A stretch of 64,000 nt of DNA. It comes from Pseudoduganella plicata (GTDB lineage: Bacteria; Pseudomonadota; Gammaproteobacteria; Burkholderiales; Burkholderiaceae_D). The stretch lies in the NCBI RefSeq assembly GCF_004421005.1, contig NZ_CP038026.1:4650001-4714000 (forward strand), given 5' to 3'. The notes beneath the pieces are model-generated. The model saw nothing but the letters and a program-made list of their open reading frames with translations. It was not told the origin of the DNA and searched no databases. This document shows, in pieces, positions 61,406 through 64,000 of the stretch. Within the stretch, counting starts at the first letter, position 1. The number at the start of each line of letters is the position of its first letter. Both the position numbers and the translations under genes were made by a program.

Positions 61406-62356
61406 TCAGGCGAGCGTGGCAAGATCGTGCATGGCGCGCTGACGCCAGCCGGCCAGGGCCGGACCCAGTTCCTGCAGCGTCAACACCGTCACAAAGGCGG
61501 GCGCGCGGCGGCGCAGTGCGGGGTTGGCGCCGCCGGCCCAGATGGCGATGTCCTGGGGCAGGCGCGTGCGCAGCTCCTTGAGAGCGTCCAGCACGTGGCG
61601 CGGGTTCATTGTGCTGGAAAACGACAGCGCCACCATGTCGCAGCGGTGACGGCTGGCGGCTTCCACGATGTCCGGCAGCGGCGTCTGCGTGCCCAGCGCC
61701 AGGCAGTGGGCGCCCTCTGCGGCCATCAGCGCTTCGGCCATCAGCAGGCCGAGGCCGTGTTTTTCCTGTGGCGTCGTCGTCAGCAGGATGCGCGGCTGGG
61801 ACGCCGTGCCGTGCTCGGGCTGCGGCATCGAGAAAATCGCGCTGCGGATAACGGTTTGCAGCGCTTCCGTGAACAGGTGTTCTTCGTAGATGGCGATGTC
61901 GCCGCAGGCCCACGCATCGCCGACCATCGTGGTCAGCGGTGCCATCAGGTCCAGCACGAAGTTGCGCAGGCCCATGACCATCAGGCTTTGCGACAGCTTG
62001 CGGCGCAGCGCATCGGCCTGGTGGCTGCGGCACAGCTCGACATAAGGCTGCAGATCGCCCGCGGGAACGCGCGGCCGGGCATTGCTGGCAGCCTGCTCGG
62101 CCAGCACGTGCAGCGCCTGGGTGGATTGCCCGATCACCTTGCCGGGCCGGAAACCCAGGTCGATCAGGCGCTTGACCAGCCGCAGCTTCTGCACCTGCTC
62201 GAACGGATACAGCCGCTCGCCGAACGTATCGCGCTGCGGCTGGGGAAAGTCGTAACGGCGCTCCCAGACGCGCAAGGTTTCCTTCGCCACGCCGGTATCG
62301 CGTTCGACGTCGCTGATCGTGCACGGGGCTGGCAAGGCCAGGTCGGTGGAGTTCAT
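61406..62356 (-). CDS. MerR-type regulator with B12-binding domain (CarH-like photoreceptor)
   Basis: The 316-residue protein joins a MerR DNA-binding domain (about 12-80, ISDVERDTGVAKETLRVWERRY) to a B12-binding four-helix/Rossmann module. Both cobalamin marks of CarH are present: W-x9-E-H at Trp149/Glu159/His160 (WACGDIAIYEEH), and E-x-H-x-x-G at Glu198/His200/Gly203 (QEKHGLGLLM). So it should bind adenosylcobalamin and respond to light. The start is ATG 62356; a GTG three codons earlier (62365) is possible. It is a lone gene; carotenoid, photolyase or other light-regulated targets are not in the window. Confidence 0.9.
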   Translation of the reverse strand: MNSTDLALPAPCTISDVERDTGVAKETLRVWERRYDFPQPQRDTFGERLYPFEQVQKLRLVKRLIDLGFRPGKVIGQSTQALHVLAEQAASNARPRVPAGDLQPYVELCRSHQADALRRKLSQSLMVMGLRNFVLDLMAPLTTMVGDAWACGDIAIYEEHLFTEALQTVIRSAIFSMPQPEHGTASQPRILLTTTPQEKHGLGLLMAEALMAAEGAHCLALGTQTPLPDIVEAASRHRCDMVALSFSSTMNPRHVLDALKELRTRLPQDIAIWAGGANPALRRRAPAFVTVLTLQELGPALAGWRQRAMHDLATLA

Positions 62357-62456
62357 CTGGGGCACGTTCCTTTATCAGGCGAGCATTCTACCCCGATAGC
62401 GTATTCGCAACCCCCTGGTTGTAACAGTTGTGCGCTGGCTCGCCCCACGGGTGCGC

Positions 62457-63374
62457 TCAGGCGCTCAGCCACGGCATGAACTGCCGGGACAGGGGAACCG
62501 TGACGAGGGCCAGCAGCGTCTGCAGGGTGATCAGCGACGCCATCAGACGGCTGTCGCCGCCCAGCTGCTTGGCCATGATATAGGCGTTCGGAGCCGTCGG
62601 CAGCGCACAGTAGAAGCAGGCGGCCAGCGCCACTTGCGGCGACACGGCAAACACGAGGCAGACCTGGGCAGCCAGCAGCGGCATCACCAGCAGTTTCAGT
62701 ACCGACGTGAGCGTCAGCGCACCCGGACGGACGCCTTCCAGCGAAAACACGAGGCCGCCACCGACGCACAACAGGCCCAGCGCGGTGGCCGATTTGCCGA
62801 GGATGTCCAGCGTATTCATCAGCTCGCCCGGCAACGTCAGGCCGGACAGGCTGACCAGTACGCCGGCCAGGGTGGCCAGGATAATGGGATTGCGCGCCAG
62901 CGTCTTGCCGACGGTGACGAAGTTCGGCTTGTTGCCACTCCACCACGCCAGCGCGATCACGGACAACGCATTGACGACCGGCAGGCACAGCGCCAGCGAC
63001 AGCATCACGAGCGACGCCGTCTTCGGCTCGAAGAACAGGCCGGCCACGGCCAGCCCGAAATACGTGTTCGGACGCATCGCGCCCTGCATGACGGACGAGC
63101 GGCTGGCGCCCGGCAGCGCCGGCCACAGCAGCAGCGACGCCAACGTCAGCGCCACGATGAGGAAGGTCGGCAACAATGTCGCCAACGCCAGCTCGCCGAC
63201 CTGGCTGCCATGGAAACTCAGGCGTGCCGTGCCCGCAAACAGCATGGCGGGGAAAGCGATGTTGTACGAAAACTTCTCGACGGAAGGGAAGAAATCCGCC
63301 GGCATCCAGCCAAAGCGGCGGATGGCCACGCCCAGCAGAATGATCGCGAAGACCGGGATGATCGAAGCTAGCAT
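62457..63374 (-). CDS. AEC-family auxin-efflux-like transporter
   Basis: The 305-residue membrane protein has about ten helices in two similar halves with the AEC pattern: IPVFAIILLGVAIRRFGWMP, FNIAFPAMLF-like SYNIAFPAMLFAG, NTYFGLAVAGLFF, and CALPTAPNAYIMAKQLGGD near the end, a hallmark of the family. It may carry organic anions such as malonate or malate. The start ATG at 63374 is preceded by an AT-rich tatata stretch and no clear ribosome site. Confidence 0.9.
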   Translation of the reverse strand: MLASIIPVFAIILLGVAIRRFGWMPADFFPSVEKFSYNIAFPAMLFAGTARLSFHGSQVGELALATLLPTFLIVALTLASLLLWPALPGASRSSVMQGAMRPNTYFGLAVAGLFFEPKTASLVMLSLALCLPVVNALSVIALAWWSGNKPNFVTVGKTLARNPIILATLAGVLVSLSGLTLPGELMNTLDILGKSATALGLLCVGGGLVFSLEGVRPGALTLTSVLKLLVMPLLAAQVCLVFAVSPQVALAACFYCALPTAPNAYIMAKQLGGDSRLMASLITLQTLLALVTVPLSRQFMPWLSA

Positions 63375-63423
63375 TGGTATTTCTACTTATATATATACAG
63401 AGATGCGAGAGGGCGTGCGTGAA

Positions 63424-64000
63424 TCAGTCGGCCGAAATGCCGGACGGGCCCACGCGGCGCGCGTTCGGGGTGCTGGAGACGCGGATGCGGATCAGGTGAC
63501 GGCCCGGATCCGTGTACATCGCGCGGCCATGCAGCGTGCGGTGGTTGTCGGCCCACAGCAGCGTGTCATCGGGCAGCTGACGAATGAAGCGCGGAGCGTG
63601 CTCTTCGACGATGCCATTCAGCAGGCGCAGGGCCGCTACCAGTTCCGGTGTGGCCAGATCGGGGCGCGCCGCAAGTCCTTTTTCAATCGAATCGTAGCGC
63701 CAGCGCATCGCCAGGCCGTCTTCCTGGAAGACCGGAGCGTAGAATAACTCAATCTGCTCGTCCTGGGCGGCGTAGACGGATGGCACGCGGAACGGAACTT
63801 CAGTGTGGCGCAGCAGCGCGTAGGCGGCGCGGCCTTCCTCGGTACGCTGCAGTTCCTTGACGATGTCTTCCACATCGATGAGCAGCGATTCGCCGCCGTT
63901 GCAACGGGCCGATGCCACCACGTACAGCAGGAATTGCTCTTCCGGCATCGGATAGAACGACGAGTCGGTATGCATATCGGCATTGCCGGTGCGTTCGGAG
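63424..64000 (-). CDS. TauD/TfdA-type Fe(II)/2-oxoglutarate dioxygenase (cut by window edge)
   Basis: The frame runs to the window end, so the 5' part is missing. The visible 192 residues include the iron-ligand motif MHTDSSFYP (HxD), the distal His in NHRTLHGRAMYTD, and the 2-oxoglutarate Arg in HLIRIRVS. This is the TauD/TfdA fold. Residues just inside the edge (SERTGNAD) continue the open frame upstream of the HTD motif, so the ATG at 63975 is not the start. The substrate is unknown. Confidence 0.88.
   Translation of the reverse strand, partial: SERTGNADMHTDSSFYPMPEEQFLLYVVASARCNGGESLLIDVEDIVKELQRTEEGRAAYALLRHTEVPFRVPSVYAAQDEQIELFYAPVFQEDGLAMRWRYDSIEKGLAARPDLATPELVAALRLLNGIVEEHAPRFIRQLPDDTLLWADNHRTLHGRAMYTDPGRHLIRIRVSSTPNARRVGPSGISAD

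Overview
The window is a contiguous stretch of GC-rich chromosome. It looks like a beta-proteobacterium of the Oxalobacteraceae (Massilia, Duganella or Pseudoduganella type). This is inferred from gene content and protein style: betaproteobacterial glcDEF, pilTU, the cox-ctaG-surf1-ctaA-ctaB-sco block, UbiA beside OxyR, RpoH with a CIRCE element, and ftsYEX. It was not confirmed by any search. No rRNA, tRNA, CRISPR array or prophage was seen. The DNA is mostly core chromosome with small accessory patches.

Layout. 1-3754: edge of a secreted protein, a divergent LysR regulator, then DUF4386 - LytS-type kinase - LytTR regulator. 3772-8185: cobalamin adenosyltransferase, then glycolate oxidase glcD-glcE-glcF with glcE frameshifted. 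8204-13529: GGDEF/EAL protein and the pilT-pilU-glutathione peroxidase operon. 13725-18571: yggS-proC-VOC, DUF883, ubiA, oxyR, heptose adenylyltransferase. 18574-22615: DUF421 protein, a RAYT transposase with 34-bp inverted repeats, trmL, comF, bioC. 22673-32002: cytochrome c oxidase structural and assembly genes (coxB, ctaD, a 35-aa assembly protein, ctaG, DUF2970, coxC, surf1, a Sco-like protein, ctaA, ctaB, sco). 32005-38078: GNAT, esterase, AI-2E permease, DUF3108, CorC-type protein, NhaR-like regulator. 38202-41242: a TerC-like (DUF475) - TerD - AIM24 - TerD cassette. 41469-45261: an Ala/Gly-rich exported protein and a subtilase facing an ECF sigma/anti-sigma pair. 45272-50124: ABC permease fused to a CPBP protease, its ATPase, signal peptidase I, then a scar joining an ArsR fragment to a P450 fragment, and a monooxygenase. 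50141-56890: TonB siderophore receptor with a Fur box, an unusual UvrD-like helicase, gamma-glutamyltransferase, a lipoprotein. 57248-64000: rpoH under CIRCE, ftsX-ftsE-ftsY, a CarH-like B12-binding MerR regulator, an AEC transporter and a TauD-type dioxygenase cut by the edge.

Functional links. The largest coherent unit is the aa3/caa3-type terminal oxidase locus: structural subunits, heme A synthesis (CtaB, CtaA), copper delivery (CtaG, two Sco-like proteins) and Surf1 lie together. Stress response is a second theme: OxyR, glutathione peroxidase, HrcA/CIRCE-controlled rpoH, and the Ter proteins.

Three coding regions (glcE, the 3' end of pilT, and the VOC gene after proC) each lack exactly one base in or beside a G/C run. 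That pattern suggests homopolymer undercalling as much as real mutation, so these should be verified before being called pseudogenes. A family of REP-like palindromes with the core CCGGTGACAG is scattered through intergenic DNA.
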